DNA of 64,000 bases from Massilia sp. H6 (GTDB lineage Bacteria; Pseudomonadota; Gammaproteobacteria; Burkholderiales; Burkholderiaceae_D): positions 2,170,001-2,234,000 of the forward strand of contig NZ_CP103371.1 in NCBI RefSeq assembly GCF_024802625.1, given 5' to 3'. The notes below the pieces were generated by a model. It ran no database searches. It saw only the letters and a list, made by a program, of their open reading frames with translations, and had not been told where the DNA came from. The position numbers and the translations under genes were made by a program. This document shows, piece by piece, positions 43,523 to 51,958 of the stretch. The number at the start of each line of letters is the position of its first letter. Within the stretch, counting starts at the first letter, position 1.

Positions 43523-44809
43523 ATGCGTTTGCCGGGAACCCGGTACCAGGAACACGGCTGGGAGCAGGTCCGCAAGTTGCTGGGCCAGTGCTCGCTGGCG
43601 GCGCTTGCGCGAATCGACCCGCTGCGCCTGCTCGACGCCGACTGCGACGCGGTGCTGCCCGACTATGTCGACCTGGTCGCTCACCTGCTGGCCGCCAGCG
43701 GCAGCCGCGGCGCGGTTTGCGCCAACAGCTATGGCGAGACCGCCATGGAACTGGCCTTGAGCCTGGTCTACGAACTGCAGGCGCGCCCGGCCGACTGGCA
43801 CGCCTTGTGCGGCGCGCTGGCGGCCGAGCATGCGCGCATCGGGGCCTTCTGGAGCGCGCCCGGGGGCGAAGCCTCCCTGCGCAAGAAATTCAACGACCTG
43901 TATGCGCTCCTGCGCGACAAGGTCGACAGCGACAACTACCAGGCTGCCTGCGGCCGGCCCTGCAGTCCGAACCGGATTTACGCCTACCGCATGCTCGATA
44001 CCGCCTATGGCGAAGTGGCGCGCCTGTTCGGGGCCTGGCGCGAGCACCGTGACCAGGTCGGCGCCATCCTTGGGCGCAGCCTGGATGCGGAACCGATCGA
44101 AGCGCGCCAACTGCGCTCGGTGGCCGACTGTCGCCCCGAGTGGATCATGCGCTGGAGCGAGACGCTCGAAGCCCATAGCGGCGCCCGCGGGCCGCTGCAT
44201 ACCCGCTCGAAGCGCTTCGCCAGCCTGAAGACCAGCCCTGACAAGATCGGCGCCATGCTGCGCGAAATCGGCGAATACGGGGCCCTGTCGTCGAACCAGG
44301 ACCGCGCATGGCTGCACGACGCCAGCGACGCCAGCGTCTGGCTCGACGATTACTGGCGGGTGCTGGACGAGTCCGAAGCGGGCGCCACACCCGGACCGGA
44401 CCAGTTGCTGGAAGCGCGCCAGGACGAGCTCGACCTTGCGCCGGTGGAGGACGCAGCCGTGTTGGCGCCCACCGACCCGCCGATGCCGCTCGAGCCGGAC
44501 CTGGCGCTGCGCGTTTCACTCCCCCCCAGCTATCCTGCAATGGCGGCGGCGGCGCAAGATAGCGGCAGCTGGGCGCTGCGCACGATGGCCGGCGATTCGC
44601 TGGCGGTGCGGCTGGCGGTCTACCTGAAACTGCTCGGCGCGTTCGACGACAGCTATCCGCCCGCCTGGCTCGATCCGGCAACCGGCGCCTTGCCGACGAT
44701 GCAGCAGCTCGCGCTGATCGATGGCGTGTCGCTGCCCACCCTGCGCAAACGGCGCGACGCCGCCATTGCCCGCCTGGGCGAGACGGCAGGCACCAAGGAG
44801 AACAACTGA
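43523..44809 (+). CDS. Unrecognised protein, C-terminal HTH-like helix
   Basis: About 428 residues, soluble, rich in Arg, Ala and aromatic helices, with a Cys-containing segment (ACGRPCSPNRIYAY, about 155) and an acidic Pro-rich linker (about 285-325). The last 50 residues (PTMQQLALIDGVSLPTLRKRRDAA) look like a helix-turn-helix. I recognise no family. ATG 43523 has GAGG 5 nt upstream; ATG 43472 and 43454 are in frame with poorer sites. It lies 101 nt after the PBP gene and overlaps the next gene as TGATG, so the products are probably made together. Confidence 0.75.
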   Translation: MRLPGTRYQEHGWEQVRKLLGQCSLAALARIDPLRLLDADCDAVLPDYVDLVAHLLAASGSRGAVCANSYGETAMELALSLVYELQARPADWHALCGALAAEHARIGAFWSAPGGEASLRKKFNDLYALLRDKVDSDNYQAACGRPCSPNRIYAYRMLDTAYGEVARLFGAWREHRDQVGAILGRSLDAEPIEARQLRSVADCRPEWIMRWSETLEAHSGARGPLHTRSKRFASLKTSPDKIGAMLREIGEYGALSSNQDRAWLHDASDASVWLDDYWRVLDESEAGATPGPDQLLEARQDELDLAPVEDAAVLAPTDPPMPLEPDLALRVSLPPSYPAMAAAAQDSGSWALRTMAGDSLAVRLAVYLKLLGAFDDSYPPAWLDPATGALPTMQQLALIDGVSLPTLRKRRDAAIARLGETAGTKENN

Positions 44810-45360
44810 TGGCAACGACAGAACTGGACCGCAAACTGCAGGCGCAGCTGCTGGGCGCAAGGCGGCTCGAGGGCGACCGCTTGATGCTGGCCGATGCGGT
44901 GCTGTTGGCCGCGCTCGACGGCACCCGCCCGCTGACCGGCGCTGAGCGGGCGGCGCTGCAGGCTTCGCCGCTCACCGCGCGCCGGCTGCGGGTGCTGGCC
45001 ACCGAGCGCCGCCAGGCCTCACGCCGCGAGCGGCCGGGCTGGCAGGGAAGCGCCGGCATGCTGCGCGCGGCCGACGGCGGTGCGCCGCTGGCAGTGCTGG
45101 TCACGGACGACGGCGCCTGGCGCCTGCACATCGTGGAAGGCCAGGTTATCTTGCAGCTCGATGCGCAATCGGCACTGGCGCCGCAATTGCTGCGCAGCGG
45201 GCAGGTGCTGCGGGTGCGCGATGGCGCCGGTGCGATCGTGCTCGAAGGGCAGCTCGACAGCGACGGCGAATGCGAAGGCCGGTGGCCGTTCGCCGAGGCG
45301 CCGAGTCGCCACTTCCAGCGTCACGGCGGCGCTTTTACCGTGGAGCCGGCGGGAGCCTGA
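44809..45360 (+). CDS. Unrecognised protein, second gene of coupled block
   Basis: A 183-residue protein. The N-terminal 65 residues are helical and Arg-rich (ELDRKLQAQLLGARRLEG), and the C-terminal part is a beta-rich segment (VTDDGAWRLHIVEGQVILQLDAQ) with no signal peptide or transmembrane region. I find no family resemblance beyond a vague likeness to small regulatory adaptor proteins. AAGGAG 8 nt before the ATG; it starts inside the stop of the previous gene. Its close coupling suggests an obligate partner. Confidence 0.72.
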   Translation: MATTELDRKLQAQLLGARRLEGDRLMLADAVLLAALDGTRPLTGAERAALQASPLTARRLRVLATERRQASRRERPGWQGSAGMLRAADGGAPLAVLVTDDGAWRLHIVEGQVILQLDAQSALAPQLLRSGQVLRVRDGAGAIVLEGQLDSDGECEGRWPFAEAPSRHFQRHGGAFTVEPAGA

Positions 45361-45375
45361 CATGCTGACACCAAC

Positions 45376-46419
45376 ATGCTGAACCTGTTCCCATGGCGCG
45401 TGCAGCAAGCCCCTGCCGACCTTGCCGGTCTGGGGGCGCAGGCGATCGCGCTGCCGCTTGCCAAAGGCTGCGCGGTGCCGCCGGGCTGCTTCGCGGTGCT
45501 GGCCAATGCGCAAGGCCATACCCGGCGCCAGGGCCAGGGCGCGCGGCTGGCGCCGATCGCAGGCGAGAGCACCTGGTGCGTCCATCCCGGGCCCTATGGC
45601 GCCGACCTGCTGCCGTTTGCTGCCGCACCCGAGATCGGACTGCGGGTCAGCTTCGCCATCGATAGCGCCGATCCGCGCCAGGCCCAGCAGCGCTTCGACC
45701 TGTTTCTGGCCAGCGAAGGCGGCGCCCGGGTGTCGCTGGAGGGCTTCACGGCGGCGCTGGAAGCGGCCTTGCAGCGCGAACTGGCGCAGGGCAACCTGGA
45801 CCTGCCGCCCTGTACCAGTTTCGAAGAGTGGAACGCCTTTCGAGGCGGTTTCAATCAACTGCTGTACACCCGCTTTGGCGTGATGGTGGACGATTGCGTG
45901 CCGGTCGACCTGGGCGCCACGCGCGATCTGGCCGCGCTGCTGGCCGCACGCCTGGCGCTGCAGCCGGCGCCCGCGCTGGCCGTGGCGCCGCCGCAGGCCT
46001 TCGATGCGCCAGCCGAAGACGCCAGGTCGCTGCGCCGCCTGTTCCTGGAACTGCCGCGCATCCTGTGCGGCTTGCGCCTGGCGGTGTTCCCGCCCGATTG
46101 CGCTACCTTCCGACAGCATCAGGAGCTGCTACGCCGGCTCGACCTGGTGGGCCTGTCGGCCGCCACCATGCCGGCGCTGGCGCTGGCCGGCCCGCAGGTG
46201 CCGCTGGACGCTTCCGAACAACTGCGGCGCGCGCGGCATGCCCGCCGGGCCGCTGCCGCGCTGGACGAAGCCTGGGCCTTGCTGGCGCGGATCAAACAGC
46301 GCGAAGGCGCAATGGCGGGTGCGGTGGTGGGCAGCTTGCTGGACGAAGCCGACCGTATCGTCGCCAATCTCGAATCGGCTTGCGCCGCGCGCCGCGCGAT
46401 CAGCGAGGTGGCCGAATGA
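45376..46419 (+). CDS. Unrecognised protein, weakly SPFH-like
   Basis: A 347-residue soluble protein. The N-terminal 190 residues alternate beta strands and a helix (for example PGCFAVLANAQGHTRRQGQG and FDLFLASEGGARVSLEGFT), loosely like the SPFH-type core of the protein two genes downstream (47528-49522); this is a guess from pattern, not a match. The C-terminal 140 residues are helical and Ala/Arg-rich. The stop overlaps the ATG of the following gene as ATGA. Ribosome-binding site unclear. Confidence 0.7.
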   Translation: MLNLFPWRVQQAPADLAGLGAQAIALPLAKGCAVPPGCFAVLANAQGHTRRQGQGARLAPIAGESTWCVHPGPYGADLLPFAAAPEIGLRVSFAIDSADPRQAQQRFDLFLASEGGARVSLEGFTAALEAALQRELAQGNLDLPPCTSFEEWNAFRGGFNQLLYTRFGVMVDDCVPVDLGATRDLAALLAARLALQPAPALAVAPPQAFDAPAEDARSLRRLFLELPRILCGLRLAVFPPDCATFRQHQELLRRLDLVGLSAATMPALALAGPQVPLDASEQLRRARHARRAAAALDEAWALLARIKQREGAMAGAVVGSLLDEADRIVANLESACAARRAISEVAE

Positions 46420-47462
46420 ACGCGCCGGCAAGTACCGGGGCGGTCACCTGCCGCAGCATGGCGCCCGATGGCGCGCTGCTCACCGTCACCGCCACCGTGC
46501 GTGCGCGCGCCGGGCGGGCCGAGGTCAAGTGCAGCGTGCCCGGTGCGCCGGAAGTTGCGCAGCACATGCAGCAGGTGGTGCGGCTGGCGCGCCATACCGA
46601 GCCGCGCTTCGACAGCCGCGACCAGGTGGTGCTCAGCCTCGACCGCGCGCCCGAACCGGGACAACGCGACTGGGAACTGGCGGCCGTGCTGGCCGACCGT
46701 ATCGTGCGCGGCGTATATGTGCCGCCTGGGGTGCCGCCTGGGCCGCCTGGCCGATTGATCGCCAACGGCTGGTCCGACGCCTGGCATCTGGGACGCATCG
46801 ACGGCCACGACCTGCGCCAGGTGCCGGTCGGGGTGCTCGCCGGCGGCGCCGACTTGCCGCATCTGGGCGCGCTCAATGGCCACCCCGACCCGGCCGCCGC
46901 CGTCTCTACTGCGCGCGCCTGGTTTCCGCTGCATAGCGGCGGCGCGGCCGACTCGCTGTGCTGGGTCGAGGCCAGCGTGCGCCCGGCGCAGCATGAGCAG
47001 GGCGCAGGCGCGGACGAATCCAGCGAAGAATCGAGTATTGCCGCGCCCGGGGTGGACGCGGCGCTGCAGGCGCGGGTGCGGGCGGTGCTGGCCGGCGCGC
47101 GCCATTACGACGGGCGCGGCTGCAACGGGTGGCGCACCACGGTGCGTTTCGGCGAAGCGCGCTTCCAGGGCGGTTCATTCGAACTGGCGCTGGTGATGGC
47201 CGACCGCATGGCGCGCGGGCGCGACTTTCTGCCACGCGGGCGGCTGCTGGCTACCGGACAGTCGTCGGGCTGGCATGGCGGCCGGGTCGAGACGGTCGAG
47301 GCCCTCGCGCCGAAATGCGCGCTGCTGCTGCGCGAAGCCGCGCCCGGCGACCGCATCCTGGTGCCGCGCGCCTGGGAGCCGCAACTGCCGCCCGGCTGGC
47401 GCGAGGCCGTGCGCGAGCGCGGCGCCAGTGTTGCTTGCGTGGAGCGGATCGGTATCATTTAG
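46416..47462 (+). CDS. Unrecognised protein with internal duplication, Lon-like pattern
   Basis: A 348-residue protein made of two similar halves. The first has WELAAVLADRIVRGVYVPP then GRLIANGWSDAWHLGRIDG; the second FELALVMADRMARGRDFLPR then GRLLATGQSSGWHGGRVET. This pattern (helix, G-R-L, TG, G-x-hydrophobic) weakly resembles the S16/Lon-protease fold, but the Ser-Lys dyad is not apparent, so proteolysis is not claimed. It overlaps the previous stop by 4 nt (ATGA). It is the last gene of the coupled block; a 65-nt gap follows before the zinc-ribbon/SPFH gene. Confidence 0.75.
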   Translation: MNAPASTGAVTCRSMAPDGALLTVTATVRARAGRAEVKCSVPGAPEVAQHMQQVVRLARHTEPRFDSRDQVVLSLDRAPEPGQRDWELAAVLADRIVRGVYVPPGVPPGPPGRLIANGWSDAWHLGRIDGHDLRQVPVGVLAGGADLPHLGALNGHPDPAAAVSTARAWFPLHSGGAADSLCWVEASVRPAQHEQGAGADESSEESSIAAPGVDAALQARVRAVLAGARHYDGRGCNGWRTTVRFGEARFQGGSFELALVMADRMARGRDFLPRGRLLATGQSSGWHGGRVETVEALAPKCALLLREAAPGDRILVPRAWEPQLPPGWREAVRERGASVACVERIGII

Positions 47463-47527
47463 ATCGCCGGTACGCCTGTTAGAATCGATCGCAGCAGTTC
47501 CTTGCTGGTCTTGATATGGAGTCGGAT

Positions 47528-49522
47528 ATGTTCCAGATGTTCGGAGTGAAAGGCGCCAGCTGCCCCCGTTGCGAGCGCAAGCAAGCTGGCGAAGCGCGTT
47601 ACTGCGCCGGCTGCGGCATGATCCTCGGCGCTCCGCGCAATGTCCCGGTGCTGCGCGAGAACCGCTGGGTGGCCGGGCCCGACGAACTGGCCGTGTTCTT
47701 TGGCGTGCGCGAACTGTCCGGCGTGTTCGTCAAGACGCTGCGGGTGCCTGCCACGGCGCGCGCCTTTATCTTGCAAGGCGATAAAACTACCGAGGTGCCG
47801 CAGGGCGAATACGAGATCGAAGGCTTCTTCACGCGGCTGAACCACTTGCTGCGCGACCAGCACGCCGAGATCCTGGTTACCCGCACCGGCGCGCTGCCGG
47901 TCGAATTTCGCTTCGACGATGTCGCTACTTCCGAGCAGCTTGCCGTCAGCGCGCGCCTCACGGTCAGCCTGCGCATCGAGAACGTGCCGGCCTTTGCGCG
48001 CCATTTCATGACCATGCCAGGCACCATAGGCGGCGCCGAACTGGCCGCGCTCCTGGCCGCCCCGGTGCGCCAGCTGGCCGAGGAATTCGTCGGCGCGCGC
48101 TCGATTCGCGAAATGGCCGGCAACCGCGAACTGCGCGAGCAGATCGACGAACGGCTGCAGGGCGGCCTCAAGCTGCTGCTGGCCGAATACGGACTGGCGG
48201 TGGCCAGGGTCGATACGCTCGAACTGCGCCACGACAAGTACGACGCCAACCGCGCCAGGGTCGGCAGCCTGTGGCTGGCCGCCGACGAGCGCCATGTGCA
48301 GGTCGAGCACCGCAAGCACCTCGACGACTTGTACGATGCCGAAGAATGGCAGCGCCTGCGCCGCAGCGAACAGCAGGCGCGGGTGCGCCTGCGCGAGGCC
48401 GAGCTGCGCCAGGACGACGCCATCGGGCGCGCCGAGCTGTCGCTGGCCGGCGCCGGCCGCGCCCATGCGGTGCGCTCGCGCCAGATCGAGCTGTACGCGC
48501 GCATCCTCGACGCCCAGTCGCGCAAGCAGGCACTCGAGCACGGCGCCGGCGACGTGCTGGCCGAGCTCGAACACGACCTGGCCAAGAAGGGCGCCGCACG
48601 CTTGGACGAGACCCAGCAGTGGCAGCACCTGCGGGCGCTGGCGCAGCTGCGCATGCGCAGCGAACTCGAGCTGGCGCAGCAAGAAGCCCAGCAGGCACGC
48701 CAGGTCGCGCGCCAGCGTTTCTCGCAAGACCTGCTGCAGCAGCAGATTCGCAACAAGATCGAGCAGGCGGCACTGATCGAGGACGCCAGCCGCAGGCAGG
48801 CCGAGCTCGTGCGGCTGCGCGCCAGCGAAGAAGATGCCGCCCGCCGCGCGCAGGCGATCGACGAAGAAGAGCACGTTGCCCGCCACCAGGTGCTGGCGCT
48901 GGCCAACGCGGCGCGCCTGCGCGAGGCGCAGCGCCTGCAAGAATGGGAAGACGAGCGGGCGCGCCAGCAGGTCGAAAAGACCCGCAGCGCGCTGCAGCAA
49001 GACAAGCTCGAGCGCACGATCGCGCTCGATGCGCGTCAGTTGCGCGAGCAGGGAGCAATCGAGCTCGAGGGCGAAGAACGGCGCCACGCGCTGCACCTGC
49101 AAGAGGGCGAGGCCCAGGCCGGGCGCGAGCTGCGCCGCATGAATGCCTTTGCCGCCATGGACGATACCGCCAAGCTGGCGCTGGCCGCCGCGCCGAATGC
49201 CGCGGCCCTGAACGACTTCATGAAGACCCGCGTGCATGCCACGATGGACGCCGGCCAGTTGGCGGGCCTGGCCGCGGTTGCCGGGGCCGCCAGCCTGACC
49301 CCGGCCGAGGCGCTGGAGCAGGTACGGCAAGAGCAGGCGCGGCGCGATGCCGAGCTCGACAAGGATCGCCGCTACCAGCTCGAGCTGCTGGCGACCCAGG
49401 CCAGCCTGGCTGGCGCACTGGTGTCCGGCACTGTGGCAGCCGTGCGCCAATGCGCCCACGGCCATCCGGCGCGCGACGATGACCGCTTCTGCGCCCGCTG
49501 CGGTGCGCCGGTGGCGAGCTGA
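47528..49522 (+). CDS. SPFH-like protein with zinc ribbons at both ends
   Basis: About 664 residues. N-terminal CPRCERKQAGEARYCAGCG (about 12-30) and C-terminal CAHGHPARDDDRFCARCG are zinc ribbons. Between them are an SPFH/band-7-like domain (about 40-240, with FAVFFG-like strands and VPQGEYEIEGFFTRL) and a long Gln/Arg/Glu coiled coil (about 270-560). SPFH proteins oligomerise in membrane microdomains and scaffold partners; there is no obvious transmembrane helix here. ATG 47528 has GGAG 7 nt upstream; ATG 47516 is four codons earlier and poorly placed. It is 8 nt upstream of the kinase gene, suggesting a scaffold for it. Confidence 0.85.
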   Translation: MFQMFGVKGASCPRCERKQAGEARYCAGCGMILGAPRNVPVLRENRWVAGPDELAVFFGVRELSGVFVKTLRVPATARAFILQGDKTTEVPQGEYEIEGFFTRLNHLLRDQHAEILVTRTGALPVEFRFDDVATSEQLAVSARLTVSLRIENVPAFARHFMTMPGTIGGAELAALLAAPVRQLAEEFVGARSIREMAGNRELREQIDERLQGGLKLLLAEYGLAVARVDTLELRHDKYDANRARVGSLWLAADERHVQVEHRKHLDDLYDAEEWQRLRRSEQQARVRLREAELRQDDAIGRAELSLAGAGRAHAVRSRQIELYARILDAQSRKQALEHGAGDVLAELEHDLAKKGAARLDETQQWQHLRALAQLRMRSELELAQQEAQQARQVARQRFSQDLLQQQIRNKIEQAALIEDASRRQAELVRLRASEEDAARRAQAIDEEEHVARHQVLALANAARLREAQRLQEWEDERARQQVEKTRSALQQDKLERTIALDARQLREQGAIELEGEERRHALHLQEGEAQAGRELRRMNAFAAMDDTAKLALAAAPNAAALNDFMKTRVHATMDAGQLAGLAAVAGAASLTPAEALEQVRQEQARRDAELDKDRRYQLELLATQASLAGALVSGTVAAVRQCAHGHPARDDDRFCARCGAPVAS

Positions 49523-49530
49523 CCCAGGCA

Positions 49531-51744
49531 ATGCAGACAGCCATCGACAAGATCCGCGAACTGCGTGCGCTGCACGAAGATGGGCTGTTGAGCCGGCATG
49601 AGTTCGACCAGCGCAAGAACGCGATCCTGGATGCGGTGTATGCGCCCGCCGCGGTGTCCGCCGGGCTCACCTCAGAAGCTGCGCCCACGCGTTCCGGCAC
49701 CGAGATCGGCCTGATGGCAGGGCAGGAACTCGGGCCGCAGAACCGGCGCTACCGGCTCGAACGCCTGATCGCACTTGGCGGCATGGGCCAGGTGTGGCAG
49801 GCCACCGACCTTGCCACCCACGCGGAACTGGGTCACAGTGCCCAGGTGGCGCTCAAGATCTTGCCGCCGCACCTGACCGAGTCGGCCAGTCATGCCAAAT
49901 TGCTGATCCAGGAAGCCACCCGGGCGCGGCGCCTGGCGCACGAACACATCGTGCGGGTCTACGAATGGGCCCAGGACCCGGCCACCACCAGCTTTTTCCT
50001 GATCATGGAATGTCTCGACGGCGAAGACCTCGATGCCCTGCTGGCGCGTGAAGGGCGCTTGCCGTTAGAGCGGGCGTTGGCGCTGCTCGAGCCGGTGGCC
50101 GCCGCCCTCGACTACGCCTGGGACAAGCACGGCCTGGTGCACCGCGACATCAAGCCCGGCAATGTGTTCGTCACCCGGCGCGGCGAGGTCAAGCTGCTGG
50201 ACTTTGGCATCGCGGCGCGCGTGCGCGCCAGCGGCGCTGCGGCCTTGCCACTTGAGCCGCCGGGAACGTCCGGCACTGCCGGCTACCGCGCGCCGGAGGC
50301 AGGCCGGCAGCAGGGCCAGCCAGCGCCCGCGCTCGACGTATATGCGGTGGCAGTGATGGTGTACCAGATGCTCGATGGCGCCTTGCCGCCGGGTTCAGGC
50401 AGGGCGCCTGGCGGCATGGAGCCGCACCAGTGGCAGGTACTGCGCACCGGCCTGGCCCGTGATCCGGCGGCGCGTCCGGCCAGCGTGCGGGCATTGCTGG
50501 AAGCCTTGCGTGGCGCCACCGGACCGACCCCGGACCAGATTGCAGCCCAGGCCGCGCTGGCGCAGGCCGCGCATGCGCAGCGCGAACGCGAGCTGGCGGC
50601 GCGGCAGCAGCAAGAAGAGCAGGAACAACTGGCCGCGCGTGCCGAAATCGACCGCCAGCGCCGCGAGCAGCAGCGCCTGGCACGCGCCAGCGCCGAACAG
50701 GCCCGGGCGGTGCGCAAGGAGGCGCTGCGCCAGCAGCTGCTGGCCAAGCGTGACGAAGTCACCGCCAAGACCCGAGAGGCGCAGGAACAGGCCCAGCGCA
50801 AGCTGGTACAGGCGCGCGCAGCCGCCAGCTACCTCGCCGAGCATCAGCGCGCGCGCGACCTGCAGGCGGCGCGCACGGCCGACGATCTCGCCAGGCTGAT
50901 ACCAGACGCTGCCAGCCCGGTGGCGGATGGCGAGGGTGTGTTGCGCGATGCTTTCCTGGCTGGCGCCGGCCGTGGCCCGGCGCTGGTCCTGATAGCGGCC
51001 GGCCGTTTCCAGATGGGCTCGCACGAACACGAACGCAAGATCGCGATGCAGGCCGGCGCGCAGGAGAAGTGGCTGCAGCGCGAAACGCCGCAGCGCTGGG
51101 TCGGGATCGAGCAGCCGTTCGCGATGGGGCGGCTGCCGGTGACGGTGGGTGAGTGGCGTGCCTTCGTGGCGGCCAGCAGCTGGCAGCCGAAGGGCGAGGT
51201 GCACTGGGACGCGCCGGGTTTCGCGCAGACCGACGCGCACCCGGTGGTCGGCGTGAGCTGGGACGATGCCCAGGCTTACCTGGCCTGGCTTAGCGCGGCA
51301 ACCGGCCAGCGCTATCGCCTGCCGAGCGAAGCAGAATGGGAGTACGCCTGCCGCGCCGGCACCAAGAGCGCGTTCAGCTTTGGCGACACGATCAGCCCGG
51401 CACTGGCCAATTACGATGGCCGCTTCAGTTATCACGGCGGGGCGCTCGGCGCCTACCGGCGCGGCACCACCCCGGGCGGCATGTTCCCACCCAACGCCTG
51501 GGGACTGTACGACATGCATGGCAACGTCTGGGAATGGGTGCAGGATGCGCTGCATGCCAATTACGAAGGCGCGCCGCTGGACGGCAGGGCCTGGGAAAGC
51601 GGCGGCGACGCCAGCCGCCGCATCCTGCGCGGCGGCTCCTGGCAATATCATCCGCGCTACCTGCGCTCGGCGCTGCGCAATGCCTATGCCGGCACGCTGT
51701 CGAACGACATCATCGGCTTTCGCGTGGTGCGCGAACTGAACTGA
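49531..51744 (+). CDS. SHOCT-Ser/Thr kinase with sulfatase-modifying-factor-like domain
   Basis: A 737-residue fusion. A SHOCT-like oligomerisation motif (about 5-36) is followed by a Hanks-type kinase (about 72-335): LGGMGQVW glycine loop, Lys 109 in ALKIL, HRDIKPGN (H204, D206) and DFG (D224), all intact. A Gln/Arg/Ala coiled coil (about 350-460) leads to a formylglycine-generating-enzyme fold (about 485-735; FQMGSHEHE, LPSEAEWEYACRAG, and GNVWEW). The copper-binding Cys pair of true enzymes is absent: the GGSWQYHPRYLRSAL segment has Tyr and Leu there, so this is a ligand- or peptide-binding fold. It probably phosphorylates FHA partners in the cluster. No transmembrane helix was seen. Confidence 0.9.
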   Translation: MQTAIDKIRELRALHEDGLLSRHEFDQRKNAILDAVYAPAAVSAGLTSEAAPTRSGTEIGLMAGQELGPQNRRYRLERLIALGGMGQVWQATDLATHAELGHSAQVALKILPPHLTESASHAKLLIQEATRARRLAHEHIVRVYEWAQDPATTSFFLIMECLDGEDLDALLAREGRLPLERALALLEPVAAALDYAWDKHGLVHRDIKPGNVFVTRRGEVKLLDFGIAARVRASGAAALPLEPPGTSGTAGYRAPEAGRQQGQPAPALDVYAVAVMVYQMLDGALPPGSGRAPGGMEPHQWQVLRTGLARDPAARPASVRALLEALRGATGPTPDQIAAQAALAQAAHAQRERELAARQQQEEQEQLAARAEIDRQRREQQRLARASAEQARAVRKEALRQQLLAKRDEVTAKTREAQEQAQRKLVQARAAASYLAEHQRARDLQAARTADDLARLIPDAASPVADGEGVLRDAFLAGAGRGPALVLIAAGRFQMGSHEHERKIAMQAGAQEKWLQRETPQRWVGIEQPFAMGRLPVTVGEWRAFVAASSWQPKGEVHWDAPGFAQTDAHPVVGVSWDDAQAYLAWLSAATGQRYRLPSEAEWEYACRAGTKSAFSFGDTISPALANYDGRFSYHGGALGAYRRGTTPGGMFPPNAWGLYDMHGNVWEWVQDALHANYEGAPLDGRAWESGGDASRRILRGGSWQYHPRYLRSALRNAYAGTLSNDIIGFRVVRELN

Positions 51745-51827
51745 ACCCTGGCGCAGCGCGACAGGAAACCAATGCGAACCGCGCGATGTCCAATACAGGT
51801 TTCCAGTTCATGCATCGCGAGGGCGCC

Positions 51828-51932
51828 ATGAAAATTCCTGAACACCTGCAAATTCCGTTTGTCGTCTTCGCCCTGCAGGCAGCCCTGCTGGGCGGTATTG
51901 CGCTGATCTTCCTGGTGCTGCGCCCGGCTTGA
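51828..51932 (+). CDS. Small single-helix membrane peptide
   Basis: A 34-residue peptide: MKIPEHLQIPFVVFALQAAL then LLGGIALIFLVLRPA, one transmembrane segment. GAGGG lies 6 nt before the ATG. It follows the kinase gene by 83 nt and has normal codon composition. An ATG at 51786 would add 14 residues but lacks a ribosome site. Could be a regulatory partner of the kinase or FHA machinery; there is no direct evidence. Confidence 0.5.
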   Translation: MKIPEHLQIPFVVFALQAALLGGIALIFLVLRPA

Positions 51933-51958
51933 GGCGAGTGGGCGGGCGCCGGGCCGGA

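Noticed and set aside
47459..49531. 690-residue antisense frame over the SPFH gene
   Set aside because: Exact shadow of the zinc-ribbon SPFH gene; no motif or ribosome site.
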